Origin: Kosakonia sacchari
GTDB taxonomy: Bacteria > Pseudomonadota > Gammaproteobacteria > Enterobacterales > Enterobacteriaceae
DNA length: 64,000 nt
Direction of reading: 5' to 3'
Assembly: GCA_900109485.1 (NCBI GenBank)
Contig: FOAY01000013.1
Location: 95,600-159,599 of the forward strand
Shown here: positions 1 through 10,308 of the stretch, in pieces
How the letters are laid out: the number at the start of each line of letters is the position of its first letter
Numbering within the stretch: the stretch's first letter is position 1
Made by a program: the position numbers and the translations under genes
The notes under the pieces: generated by a model
Told to the model about the DNA's origin: nothing
Seen by the model: only the letters and a program-made list of their open reading frames with translations
The model's database searches: none

Positions 1-836
1 AGGCGCTGGTGGATTTTTGTACCCAGACGGCGCTGAAAGAGTTGCTGCGTCTGCGCGATGCTCAGTTAACGCCTCCGCATGCCGCTGTGCAATCGGCCGA
101 ATCGCTGCCGGTGCATGACGATGATAAATGGGTGCTTCTCGGCGGCGCAGGGCTGTCGATATCTGCTGGCTATCCGACGGCGAATCTGATTATCAGTAGC
201 CTGGCTGCACAGCTCTGGCCGGATGTTGCCGCCAGCGATATTTACACCCGCTACTCGTTTGACGAAGTGGCGGGGTATTACGAAAGCCAGCGCGGGCGCG
301 AGGCGTTGCTGCAGGATGTTAAAGCGTTACTGGATACGCCGCAGAAGGTCTGGCCGACCGGGGCCCATTTTGAGGCAGTGAAGAAGTTCAAAACCATCCT
401 CACCACCAACTATGATGCACTCTTCGAGATCGCCTGCATGACGAGCGGCATTCCGTATGTGGTCATCACGCCGTCCGATCCGAAGCTGCCGGAAAAGGGC
501 AAAGTCTCGATCATTAAGCTCAGCGGAACACTCTCCGAACTGGAAAGCCTGCGGCTGACGGCGAAAGATCTCCAGGAAGTGATGGCCAATGAGGCGTTCT
601 TTAGGGTGATCAAACAGAGCCTCGCGGGCCGAAAAGTCGCGGTTGTCGGACACGCTTTGCGCGATGCCCATGTATTAAAGGCGCTGACCGAATCCGGCGT
701 CTCCGGGCCGGGCGTCTACGTGAGCCCTAATCCTGGGCCTGCGGCGGATATCATCCTGCACCGAGTTAACCTGCAAGCGAAACCGCAGAAAGCGGATGCG
801 TTTCTTGCCAGTTTCGATCCCGGCGGCGTGATGTAA
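1..836 (+). CDS. SIR2-like domain protein, 5' end outside window
   Basis: The reading frame is open from base 3, and a GTG at 9 is only an internal candidate start, so the N-terminal part is probably missing. Counting from that GTG, 275 residues are visible. They carry SIR2-type NAD-binding motifs in order: GGAGLS (45-50), TTNYD (132-136), KLSG (170-173) and VVGHALRD (212-219). In SIR2 NADases and deacylases the third motif is normally KxHG with a catalytic His; here that position is Ser172. The Asn of TTNYD is kept. Proteins of this class often sit in anti-phage systems with a helicase, HerA or sensor partner, but no partner is visible. A strong terminator follows at 864-903, so this is the last gene of a rightward unit. 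It lies where yfgH/yfgI are found in E. coli, which suggests an accessory insertion. The SIR2-like fold is likely; the function is unknown. Confidence 0.75.
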   Translation, partial: ALVDFCTQTALKELLRLRDAQLTPPHAAVQSAESLPVHDDDKWVLLGGAGLSISAGYPTANLIISSLAAQLWPDVAASDIYTRYSFDEVAGYYESQRGREALLQDVKALLDTPQKVWPTGAHFEAVKKFKTILTTNYDALFEIACMTSGIPYVVITPSDPKLPEKGKVSIIKLSGTLSELESLRLTAKDLQEVMANEAFFRVIKQSLAGRKVAVVGHALRDAHVLKALTESGVSGPGVYVSPNPGPAADIILHRVNLQAKPQKADAFLASFDPGGVM

Positions 837-863
837 ACGCCATCGCGTGCAATGCGTCCCTTT

Positions 864-903
864 ATCGTCAGCAATATCAACCGATTTGCTGGCGATTTTT
901 TTT
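864..903 (+). terminator. Rho-independent terminator after the SIR2-like gene
   Basis: A 10-base stem (atcgtcagca at 864-873, tgctggcgat at 887-896, one G-U pair) encloses a 13-base loop and runs into a stretch of eight or more T. It lies 28 bases past the SIR2-like stop codon and closes that unit before the convergent yfgG. Confidence 0.75.
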
Positions 904-966
904 GCAGCTTTTAAAAGGCGTGCAGAAACCCACGCGTCTGAGCGTGTACAAAAAACGGGGTAAATC

Positions 967-1158
967 TTAACGTTGTGCGGTGGGATCGATAGTCTGGCTG
1001 ATTTGTTGCGACTGGACTTTATCCTGATGATGATACCAGGCGCCAATGGTGGAATAGACGAAACGGCCGAAGAAAAAGACAAAGCTGATGAGAAGTACGA
1101 TACGGGTCATGCGACTGTCAAATCGATGTCGTTTTCGCATACTGGTTGCCTGACTCAC
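967..1158 (-). CDS. yfgG: YfgG family small membrane protein
   Basis: A 63-residue protein almost identical to E. coli YfgG (DUF2633). It starts MSQATSMRKRHRF, has one hydrophobic segment at about residues 18-40 (TRIVLLISF...), and ends in a polar Gln-rich tail. The start is GTG at 1158, preceded by AAGGAA at a good distance; the ATG six codons downstream has no better site. The basic N-terminus and single span fit a one-pass inner-membrane protein with its N-terminus inside. It is divergent from pdeA as in E. coli and could share regulation from the same intergenic region. Its molecular role is poorly known; links to metal stress are recalled for E. coli but cannot be seen here. Confidence 0.88.
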   Translation of the reverse strand: MSQATSMRKRHRFDSRMTRIVLLISFVFFFGRFVYSTIGAWYHHQDKVQSQQISQTIDPTAQR

Positions 1159-1355
1159 TGTGTTTCCTTTAGGAATACCCGATTAACGGGCGACAGGGTT
1201 ATTAAGGCACAGTATCCGGGGAAGGTCAATTAAGCGTGCAGCCCGTTAAAACATATCTTGGGGTTATATAAGAAAAATTAAATATTTACGCTGCGAATAT
1301 AAAAACAAAAATACAGATTAATCACATAGAAATAAAATCTGCTGATACGTTTCTT

Positions 1356-1404
1356 TTGATTTATATCAACTTTCACTTACCGCGCAGAACTAAAATTTCT
1401 CCCT
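1356..1404 (+). promoter_or_regulatory. FNR box and class II promoter for pdeA
   Basis: TTGATTTATATCAA at 1356-1369 is an exact match to the FNR consensus TTGATNNNNATCAA. A -10 hexamer TAAAAT lies at 1391-1396, which puts the start of transcription near 1403. The box is then centred about 41 bases upstream, the classic class II activation distance. The 343-base divergent spacer (1159-1501) holds no gene, so the box could also affect yfgG. An anaerobic role for E. coli YfgF/PdeA is recalled; FNR control here is inferred from geometry. Confidence 0.7.
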
Positions 1405-1501
1405 GTTACTAAACGGGCGCGTTCCCCTCGTGCCTTGTTAAGCCAGGCTGGATGCCTGTCTGAAATTTCAGCCCGGATCAGGCTACCTTCTTTGAGCGTC
1501 T

Positions 1502-3718
1502 ATGTCATTAATTAATAAGTATAATTACCTAAAGGATAAATGGTGGGCATTGCCGCTCGTTCTTCCCGTTATCTTTTATCCATTATTTAGTCTGGCTAAT
1601 GTATTTACTTCGATTTACGGGCAGAACGTTATTCTTTATTACCTGCCAATGTCGCTCTTGATCAGTCTGATGATGTTTTATGGCTGGGCCGTGCTGCCAG
1701 GCATGATTGTTGCGTTAATCTGGCATAACTGGCATTGGGGGCCATTGGGAACGCTCCTGAAAAGTGCGCAAGAACTGATTCCTGTCCTGTTTAGCTGGGT
1801 CGGGTATCGAGTATTTGTCACTCGCCGACATCTGGTCACATATGGTACATCGTCACTGATTTATCAGCGCATTTTCTGGCAAGTATTATGCCCTGCAACG
1901 TTATATCTGCTGCTTCTGGAGCTGGGGAACTGGCTGAATCTCTTCGGCACGCAGTTGAGCGAGCCGGCGAAGATGGTGCTGGATATGTCGCTGTTGATCA
2001 CGTATCAGGGGCTACTGGCCGGCGCGGTAACGGGCGTCACATTAGGTTATTTACTGATCCGCATCATTCGCCACCCACGCTATGCGCGCTCATGGTTTTC
2101 CCAACTGCGCATGGAATTTGATCCTAAAGTGACCTGGCTGGAACTGTGTGTCTGGTTCTGTCTGGTGCTGGGGTTGCAGTACCAACTGTTAATGCCTTCC
2201 ACCAGTTGCAGCATTATCTTCAATACCAACTATACGCTCTCGTTGCTGCTGCCGGTAATGCTGTGGGGATCGATGCGCTACGGCTTCCGGTTTATGTCGT
2301 TTGTCTGGTCGCCGCTGCTAATTCTTACGATCCACTATTTTTATCGCAGTTTGTCCTGTTTTACTTCCAGAGATGTGCAGATCGCTATCATCTCTTCCCG
2401 TTACCTGACGTTTACATTCATGATCCTCGCGCTGGCAGGAATCGCAAGCCGGCGGCGATCGGTGCTTAACCGAACCCGTCGGCTGGCGTCTGTCGATCCA
2501 ATGACTCATTTGCCGAATCTGCGTGCACTAAGCCGCGAGCTGGCGAATACCCCGTGGTCGGTGCTTTATTTCCTGCGCATACCGGCGCTTGAACTTTTAG
2601 GCCGCAGCTATGGCGTGATGTTTCGCATCCAGTTTAAACAGCACCTGGCCAACTGGTTAAAGCCGTTGTTACAGAAAGGGGAGGCTGTTCACCAGCTTTC
2701 GGGCCACGATCTGGTGATTCGCCTGAATACCCACGCCTGGCAGACGCGTATTGATGAACTGGATGCGCGCATCAAACAGTTTCGTTTCATCTGGGATGAG
2801 ATGCAGGTGCAGTTACCCGTTGGCATCAGCTATTGCTATGTGCGTTCGCCCGTTCAGCATCTCTATCTGCTGCTTGGCGAGATGATCACCACGGCCGATA
2901 TTTCGCTGGTTACCAACCGGCCGGAAAACCTGCAAAACCGGGGCGTGGCAAACCTGCAACGCAGCCTGAAAAGCAAAGTCGAGATGATGAATCGCCTGCA
3001 AAAGGCGCTGGAAGGCGATCATTTTCTGCTGATGGCGCAGTTGGTTTCCGGCGTGCGCGGCGATAGCTACTATGAAATTCTGCTGCGCCTGGGCGAGGAT
3101 CCGCAACATTGCATCCGACCGAGTGAGTTTTTACCGGTGGCGCAGGAGTTCGGTCTGTCGTCGCGGATTGATTTGTGGGTGATTGAAAATGTGCTGCGCT
3201 TTATGGCGCATAACCGCAAGACGTTGCCCGCGCAGCGTTTTTCAATCAACCTCTCGCCAGCCTCTGTCTGCCGTGCGCAGTTCGCGCAGGAGGTAAAAAA
3301 ACTGCTGCGGGATTACGCTATCGAAGCGTGGCAACTGATTTTTGAAATCAGCGAAAGCAGCATGATGCCGAATATACAGCAGGCCGGGCAAACGCTCGCC
3401 CAGCTACAACAAATGGGGTGCCGGGTTGCCATTGATGACTTTGGTACCGGTTATGCCAGCTACGCCCAGTTGAAAGATGTGAACGCTGATATGCTGAAAA
3501 TAGACGGCAGTTTTATCCGCAATATCGTTGCAAACAGCCTGGACTATCAGATTGTGGCCTCTATCTGCCATCTGGCGCGGATGAAGAAAATGCAGGTCGT
3601 CGCGGAGTATGTTGAAAGCGAAGAGATACGCAGCGCGGCTGTCGCGCTGGGTATCGATTATCTACAGGGTTATCTGATTGGTAAGCCCGCTCCGCTGGCG
3701 ACGCTGGTTGAAGAGTAA
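1502..3718 (+). CDS. pdeA: Cyclic-di-GMP phosphodiesterase, MASE1-degenerate GGDEF-EAL
   Basis: A 738-residue protein of YfgF/PdeA type that hydrolyses the second messenger c-di-GMP at the inner membrane. The first ~310 residues form a multi-span MASE1-like sensor. A GGDEF domain follows but is degenerate: its signature is SGHDL at 400-404, so cyclase activity is not expected. The C-terminal EAL domain reads EIL at 525-527 in place of EAL and keeps DDFGTGY at 645-651, matching the active phosphodiesterase pattern. The length is close to E. coli (747). It is transcribed alone, divergent from yfgG, and ends 12 bases before the convergent ppx stop. An FNR box with class II spacing lies upstream. 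Confidence 0.9.
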   Translation: MSLINKYNYLKDKWWALPLVLPVIFYPLFSLANVFTSIYGQNVILYYLPMSLLISLMMFYGWAVLPGMIVALIWHNWHWGPLGTLLKSAQELIPVLFSWVGYRVFVTRRHLVTYGTSSLIYQRIFWQVLCPATLYLLLLELGNWLNLFGTQLSEPAKMVLDMSLLITYQGLLAGAVTGVTLGYLLIRIIRHPRYARSWFSQLRMEFDPKVTWLELCVWFCLVLGLQYQLLMPSTSCSIIFNTNYTLSLLLPVMLWGSMRYGFRFMSFVWSPLLILTIHYFYRSLSCFTSRDVQIAIISSRYLTFTFMILALAGIASRRRSVLNRTRRLASVDPMTHLPNLRALSRELANTPWSVLYFLRIPALELLGRSYGVMFRIQFKQHLANWLKPLLQKGEAVHQLSGHDLVIRLNTHAWQTRIDELDARIKQFRFIWDEMQVQLPVGISYCYVRSPVQHLYLLLGEMITTADISLVTNRPENLQNRGVANLQRSLKSKVEMMNRLQKALEGDHFLLMAQLVSGVRGDSYYEILLRLGEDPQHCIRPSEFLPVAQEFGLSSRIDLWVIENVLRFMAHNRKTLPAQRFSINLSPASVCRAQFAQEVKKLLRDYAIEAWQLIFEISESSMMPNIQQAGQTLAQLQQMGCRVAIDDFGTGYASYAQLKDVNADMLKIDGSFIRNIVANSLDYQIVASICHLARMKKMQVVAEYVESEEIRSAAVALGIDYLQGYLIGKPAPLATLVEE

Positions 3719-3730
3719 GCGGAAGGCGGC

Positions 3731-5272
3731 TCAGGCCGCCACTTCCGGTGCCTGTTCTTCTTCGATTTTTAACCGCCAGCCGGTGACCGCTTCCCAGTAT
3801 TCCTGCTCTTTTTCCAGATCCAGCAGTACCAGCGCATTCTGGCTGAACCAGTCATGCGGGAAGCGCAGCGTCCAGTGATTCTCATCGGTTTTCAGAAACA
3901 ACGTCGGCGGCGTAGTGGTCGCCTGACGCTGATTATTCAGCAGTACGCCAAGGCGCAGTAACTGAACCAGCGGCAAAAATTGCTTCTTCTTGTAGAGCGT
4001 AAAGCGCGGCAGCTCGTCGAGTTTGATCGCTTTACGATGACAGCGCACCAGGGTCGCCATCATCAGTTGCTGCTCCTGGTTGAAACCGGGCAGGTTGCTG
4101 TTTTGCAGAATGTAGGCCGAATGGCGGTGCATGCCGCTGTGGTTGATGTTCAGCCCCACTTCATGCAGCATCGCCGCCCACTTCAGCAGCGCCGCCAGTT
4201 GCGGGTTGTTGAGCTTGGGATTTTGCGCCTGCCATTGATCGTACATCTGCGTGGTAGTTTCCAGCACGCGGCGAGCCTGTTCACGGTCAATATTGTACTG
4301 GCTGGCAAGGCTTTGCGCCGTACGGCTGCGAATGTCCTGATGACGGAAGCGGCCTTCCATCTCATACAGCACGCCCTCACGCAACGCGCCGTCGGAGAGA
4401 CGCAGTTCGCGGATCGCCAGCGCATCGAATACGCCGCACAGAATGGCGAGGCCCGGCACGAACACCGCTTTACGTTCCTCAGAAAGCCCGGGCAGGCTCA
4501 GTTCGCTGAAGTTTTTATACTTCAGCACTTCATCGACCAGTTTTTCCAGGCGCTCCGGAGTAATAAACCCGTCCTTCTCGCCTGAGGCGATCAGCACTTC
4601 ATTCGCCGCTTTGATACTGCCGGACGCGCCCAGCGCCACATTCCAGCCCTGGATGCGGAACTGCCAGGCCAGCGACTCCAGCTTTTGTGTGGCGGAAATG
4701 CGCGCGCGGCGGAAGTTTTCACCATTGATGGTGCCGCCGGGGAAGTACATCTGCGCAAAGCTGACGCAGCCCATGCGACGGCTTTCGACCAGCTTTGGTT
4801 CGAAATCTTCACCGATAACCAGCTCCGTCGAACCGCCGCCGATATCGATCACCAGCTTGCGGCCTTTCTCCGGCTGCGTATGTTCCACGCCCATAAAAAT
4901 CAGTCGCGCTTCTTCGTTGCCCGGAATGATTTCAATCGGGTAGGGGATCACTTTTTCGGCACGTTTGAGAAACTCCGTGGCATTCATCGCCTGGCGTAAC
5001 GTGTGCGTGCCTACGATGCAGACGCTGGAGGGATCGAACCCTTGCAGGCGCTCGGCAAACAGCGACAGGCAAGCCAGCCCGCGCTCCATTGCCTCTTCAC
5101 TCAGCATGTTATTGCTGTCCAGACCATCCGCCAGATGCACGCGCTGCTTCAGGCGGCCGATGATTTGCATCGCCCCGTCCACCACACGTGCAATCACCAT
5201 ATGGAAACTGTTGGAACCCAGGTCAACCGCAGCGAACTCCTCCGGTCGGGGCATCTTTTCTTGTATCGGCAT
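3731..5272 (-). CDS. ppx: Exopolyphosphatase
   Basis: A 513-residue Ppx/GppA-family enzyme that removes terminal phosphate from long polyphosphate chains; the length equals that of E. coli Ppx. The ASKHA-fold phosphate motifs are visible as DLGSNSF at 17-23 and DIGGGST at 143-149, and the catalytic glutamate is Glu121. The C-terminal part from about 310 is the helical HD-like domain. The start ATG at 5272 lies 3 bases after the ppk stop codon, so the two genes form a tightly coupled operon that makes and degrades polyphosphate. The gene converges on pdeA. No internal frameshift is seen. Confidence 0.96.
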   Translation of the reverse strand: MPIQEKMPRPEEFAAVDLGSNSFHMVIARVVDGAMQIIGRLKQRVHLADGLDSNNMLSEEAMERGLACLSLFAERLQGFDPSSVCIVGTHTLRQAMNATEFLKRAEKVIPYPIEIIPGNEEARLIFMGVEHTQPEKGRKLVIDIGGGSTELVIGEDFEPKLVESRRMGCVSFAQMYFPGGTINGENFRRARISATQKLESLAWQFRIQGWNVALGASGSIKAANEVLIASGEKDGFITPERLEKLVDEVLKYKNFSELSLPGLSEERKAVFVPGLAILCGVFDALAIRELRLSDGALREGVLYEMEGRFRHQDIRSRTAQSLASQYNIDREQARRVLETTTQMYDQWQAQNPKLNNPQLAALLKWAAMLHEVGLNINHSGMHRHSAYILQNSNLPGFNQEQQLMMATLVRCHRKAIKLDELPRFTLYKKKQFLPLVQLLRLGVLLNNQRQATTTPPTLFLKTDENHWTLRFPHDWFSQNALVLLDLEKEQEYWEAVTGWRLKIEEEQAPEVAA

Positions 5273-5275
5273 AGA

Positions 5276-7336
5276 TTAATCAGGCTGCTCGAGTGATTTG
5301 ATGTAGTCGTAAATCGCCAACTGCGCGCGTACTTTGCGACGATTGCCGCGTGGCACGTAGCGATTGCTCAGTTCTTTATCAATGTACCGGGCTTTTACCG
5401 TATCACTGAACAGAATGTCAATGATATCCAGAACGCGCTGTTTAAGCCGGGGATCGAGCAGCGGCGCCGCCACTTCGATACGGTAATCGATATTACGGGT
5501 CATCCAGTCAGCGGAAGAGAGCCAGACTCGCTTATCGCCGCCGTTCTCAAAAATATAGATGCGATCGTGCTCAAGATAACGGTCAACGATGCTAATCACG
5601 CGAATATTTTCGCTGATGCCTTCAAGTTCCGGGATCAGCGAACACATACCGCGTACCAGCAGATTCACCGGCACGCCGGAACTGGAGGCGGTATAGAGGC
5701 GATCCACCAGCCCTTTGTCCACCAGGTTGTTCAGCTTCAGCGTAATGCCGGAAGGCTGTCCATTCTGCGCGTTGGCGATCTCGGCATCGATCATGTCATA
5801 CAGCAGGCGGCGCGAGTTTTGCGGCGACACCAGCAGGTAATCGAAATTCACCGGGCGATACGGGTTCTCGATAAAGTTAAACACCCGGCGCACTTCATTG
5901 GTAATGCGCGCATCGGCCGTAATCAGCGAGTAGTCGGTATACAACCGCGCGGTTTTCTCGTTAAAGTTCCCGGTACCGATATGCGCGTAGCGCACCACTT
6001 CTTCACCTTCCATGCGGGAGATGAGGAACAGCTTGGCGTGAATTTTTAAACCCGGCGCCGAGAAGATCACCTGCGCGCCCGCTTCCGTCAGCCGTTTCGC
6101 CCAGTGAATGTTGGCTTCTTCATCGAAACGCGCCTGCAACTCCACCACCACGGTCACTTTTTTGCCGTTGTGCGCCGCGTGGATCATCGAATCAATAATG
6201 CGTGAGTCTTTCGCCACGCGGTAAATATTGATTTTAATCGCCAGCACGCTCGGGTCGAACGACGCCTGGCGCAGCAGCTCCAGCACGTGCTCGAAGGTGT
6301 GATAGGGGTAATAGAGCAGCACGTCGCGTTCGCGAACGGCATCGAAACCGTTGCGGAATTTATCAAACCCGGTGTGACGTAGACGCGGCAGCGGTTTGTT
6401 GACGAGGTTGGCTTTGCCGACATTCGGGAAGCCAATAAAGTCTTTAAAGTTGTGGTAACGCCCGCCAGGGATAATGGAATCATAACGGGAAATGGTCAGC
6501 TTCTCGCTCAGCATTTCCACCATCGCATCGGGCATATCGCGCTGGTAAACAAAGCGCACCGGTTCAGCTGTCAGGCGCTGTTTCAAGCTCGACGACATCA
6601 GCTCCATCAGGCTCGATTCCATCTCGTGCACCAGATCGTACTCGGCATCACGGGTCATCTTCATCGAGTAGGCATTCAGCGAATCGTAATCGAAGAAGCC
6701 TTTAAAAATGTCATCAAGGCAGTAGCGCAGAATGTTGTCCAGCAGGATCATCGGCTTGCGGCGACGTGGCGTTTCCGGCGGCAGATTCACGAAACGCGGT
6801 ACTTTGTCCGACGGGATCTCCAGCAGGGCGTAACGGGTATCGTTGCCGCGAATGATTTCGACCGCCAGATAGGTGTAATCATCTTTTAAGAACCGCACCA
6901 GGTTGGTTTCGCGGTTTATCAACGTCGGCGTAATGTGCTGGCGCAGATACTGCTTGAAGTAGTTGCGCAGCCAGCTTTGCTGGTTTTGCGACAGTTGCCG
7001 TTCGTTGATCAGGAAGATTTGGTTGCGTGCCATCTCCAGCAGCAGGTCGTTGTACAGGCTGTCGAATTCCTGGTCGGCCTTCAGCACGCGGGACTGAATT
7101 TTGCCCAGCAGATGACGTGAGTTGGTGGTAGTGCCTTGCTCTTCGCTGATGATCAACCGGCGTTTCAGCTCGGCAAAACGCACCTTATAAAATTCATCGA
7201 GGTTATTGGAATAGATTCCCAAAAAACGCATGCGCTCGATCAGCGGGTTACTTTTGTCTGCCGCTTCCTGGAGAACACGTTCGTTGAAGCACAACCAGCT
7301 TAGTTCTTTTTCGAGATATAACTTTTCCTGACCCAT
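5276..7336 (-). CDS. ppk: Polyphosphate kinase
   Basis: A 686-residue PPK1 that makes polyphosphate reversibly from ATP at the membrane. It shows the expected order of N, head and two phospholipase-D-like catalytic domains. The phosphorylated His lies in KIHAKLF at about residue 433, and [10 protein letters not shown] follows. E. coli Ppk has 688 residues. The difference comes from one spot near residues 327-333, where E. coli has RHIWFDKAQFRNGFDA and this protein has [14 protein letters not shown], a two-residue shortening with two substitutions. The frame stays open, so this is natural variation rather than damage. It is the first gene of ppk-ppx. Confidence 0.96.
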   Translation of the reverse strand: MGQEKLYLEKELSWLCFNERVLQEAADKSNPLIERMRFLGIYSNNLDEFYKVRFAELKRRLIISEEQGTTTNSRHLLGKIQSRVLKADQEFDSLYNDLLLEMARNQIFLINERQLSQNQQSWLRNYFKQYLRQHITPTLINRETNLVRFLKDDYTYLAVEIIRGNDTRYALLEIPSDKVPRFVNLPPETPRRRKPMILLDNILRYCLDDIFKGFFDYDSLNAYSMKMTRDAEYDLVHEMESSLMELMSSSLKQRLTAEPVRFVYQRDMPDAMVEMLSEKLTISRYDSIIPGGRYHNFKDFIGFPNVGKANLVNKPLPRLRHTGFDKFRNGFDAVRERDVLLYYPYHTFEHVLELLRQASFDPSVLAIKINIYRVAKDSRIIDSMIHAAHNGKKVTVVVELQARFDEEANIHWAKRLTEAGAQVIFSAPGLKIHAKLFLISRMEGEEVVRYAHIGTGNFNEKTARLYTDYSLITADARITNEVRRVFNFIENPYRPVNFDYLLVSPQNSRRLLYDMIDAEIANAQNGQPSGITLKLNNLVDKGLVDRLYTASSSGVPVNLLVRGMCSLIPELEGISENIRVISIVDRYLEHDRIYIFENGGDKRVWLSSADWMTRNIDYRIEVAAPLLDPRLKQRVLDIIDILFSDTVKARYIDKELSNRYVPRGNRRKVRAQLAIYDYIKSLEQPD

Positions 7337-7661
7337 TCCTGTTTACACTCCGGTTCTTACTCGGGACACCGCAATGCCTTTTCGTTCTTACGGTGTCCGC
7401 GACTGACAGGTGAACGTTGCTGGCGTTCCTTCGTATGGCACAACTTATTATGGCGAGCTTTGCTCACAGAAGTCCAACTGTGCCAAAAAAGTATGACAGT
7501 TATCTATTTTCTTGCGTGATGTGATGAACATATGGTGAGGATAAGAATACATTCGGCGCTTTTGACGCCGGACGGCGGCTTCGCCTTATCCGGCTAACAA
7601 TCGGCCCGGGAAAACAGTGTGGGCCGGATAAGCATCGCGCCATCCGGCAAGAAAAACAGGC
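7337..7661. other. Intergenic region between ppk and purN (ppk promoter, REP pair)
   Basis: This 325-base gap holds no gene. The part near ppk is AT-rich and carries CTGTCAT (minus strand, 7493-7499), identical to one Pho-box half; the second half is weak, so PhoB control is only a possibility. The part near purN holds two inverted REP elements, listed separately. Confidence 0.5.
7567..7648. repeat. BIME: two REP elements
   Basis: Two palindromic units of the enterobacterial REP type lie at 7567-7594 and 7623-7648. Both have GCCGGA...TCCGGC arms, with the ATAAG-type asymmetry in opposite orientation. They lie just after the purN stop codon, the usual place for mRNA-end stabilisation. Confidence 0.75.
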
Positions 7662-9454
<1,793 letters not shown>

Positions 9455-9470
9455 CTATTTTCCAGCCTGA

Positions 9471-9484
9471 TTGATCGCGATCAA
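9471..9484. promoter_or_regulatory. FNR-like palindrome upstream of upp
   Basis: TTGATCGCGATCAA satisfies the FNR consensus TTGATNNNNATCAA exactly and is a perfect palindrome. A TATAAT -10 for upp lies at 9518-9523. The site is then about 52 bases upstream of the likely start, not the ideal 41.5, so its role (activation, repression or chance) is open. Confidence 0.45.
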
Positions 9485-9572
9485 GCGGCTACCTGTAGCA
9501 CAACGGAAAAAAAGCGGTATAATCCGGCGATTTTTTTTGTGGCTGCCACCTGTCAGGGGAAAGGAGAAGAGT

Positions 9573-10199
9573 ATGAAGGTCGTGGAAGTTAAACACCCAC
9601 TCGTCAAACACAAGCTTGGGTTGATGCGTGAAAACGATATCAGCACCAAACGCTTTCGTGAACTCGCCTCAGAAGTGGGCAGCCTGCTGACGTATGAAGC
9701 GACGGCTGACCTCGAAACCGAAAAAGTGACCATCGAAGGCTGGAACGGCCCGGTGGAGGTTGAGCAGATCAAAGGTAAAAAAATTACCGTGGTGCCGATT
9801 CTGCGTGCCGGTCTGGGCATGATGGAAGGTGTGCTGGAGCACGTGCCGAGCGCGCGCATCAGCGTGGTCGGTATCTACCGTAATGAAGAAACGCTGGAGC
9901 CGGTACCGTACTTCCAGAAACTGGTGTCCAACATCGACGAGCGTATGGCGCTGGTGGTTGACCCGATGCTGGCGACCGGTGGTTCAATGATTGCCACCAT
10001 CGACCTGCTGAAAAACGCAGGCTGTCACAGCATTAAGGTACTGGTGCTGGTTGCCGCGCCGGAAGGTCTGGCGGCGCTGGAGAAAGCGCACCCGGACGTC
10101 GAGCTGTATACCGCGTCGATCGACAAGGGCCTCAACGAGCACGGCTACATTATTCCGGGTCTCGGCGACGCCGGCGACAAAATCTTTGGTACGAAGTAA
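9573..10199 (+). CDS. upp: Uracil phosphoribosyltransferase
   Basis: A 208-residue enzyme that joins uracil and PRPP to UMP in pyrimidine salvage; the length is that of E. coli Upp. The ATG at 9573 follows AAGGAG at 9561-9566; an upstream extension of the frame has no support. The PRPP-binding loop reads DPMLATGGS at 130-138, and the uracil-binding C-terminus [12 protein letters not shown] is intact. A strong terminator at 10213-10243 separates it only partly from uraA, which takes up the substrate. Confidence 0.96.
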   Translation: MKVVEVKHPLVKHKLGLMRENDISTKRFRELASEVGSLLTYEATADLETEKVTIEGWNGPVEVEQIKGKKITVVPILRAGLGMMEGVLEHVPSARISVVGIYRNEETLEPVPYFQKLVSNIDERMALVVDPMLATGGSMIATIDLLKNAGCHSIKVLVLVAAPEGLAALEKAHPDVELYTASIDKGLNEHGYIIPGLGDAGDKIFGTK

Positions 10200-10212
10200 C
10201 GCATGACAAATC

Positions 10213-10243
10213 GAAAGCCGACTTTGATAGTCGGCTTTTTTTT
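10213..10243 (+). terminator. Terminator between upp and uraA
   Basis: Stem AAAGCCGAC / GTCGGCTTT with loop tttgata, followed by eight T. It begins 13 bases after the upp stop. Read-through to uraA, as in E. coli, is likely partial. Confidence 0.85.
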
Positions 10244-10308
10244 GGATTCATAAACTGCCCGCCGCAAAGGACGGGGAGATAAACAACAACACTCAGAGGA
10301 AAAACATT

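Noticed and set aside
973..1233. 86-codon plus-strand frame opposite yfgG
   Set aside because: Antisense of the conserved yfgG; no ribosome site.
7480..7500. Full Pho box in front of ppk
   Set aside because: Only one CTGTCAT half is convincing; the second half at 11-base spacing does not match.
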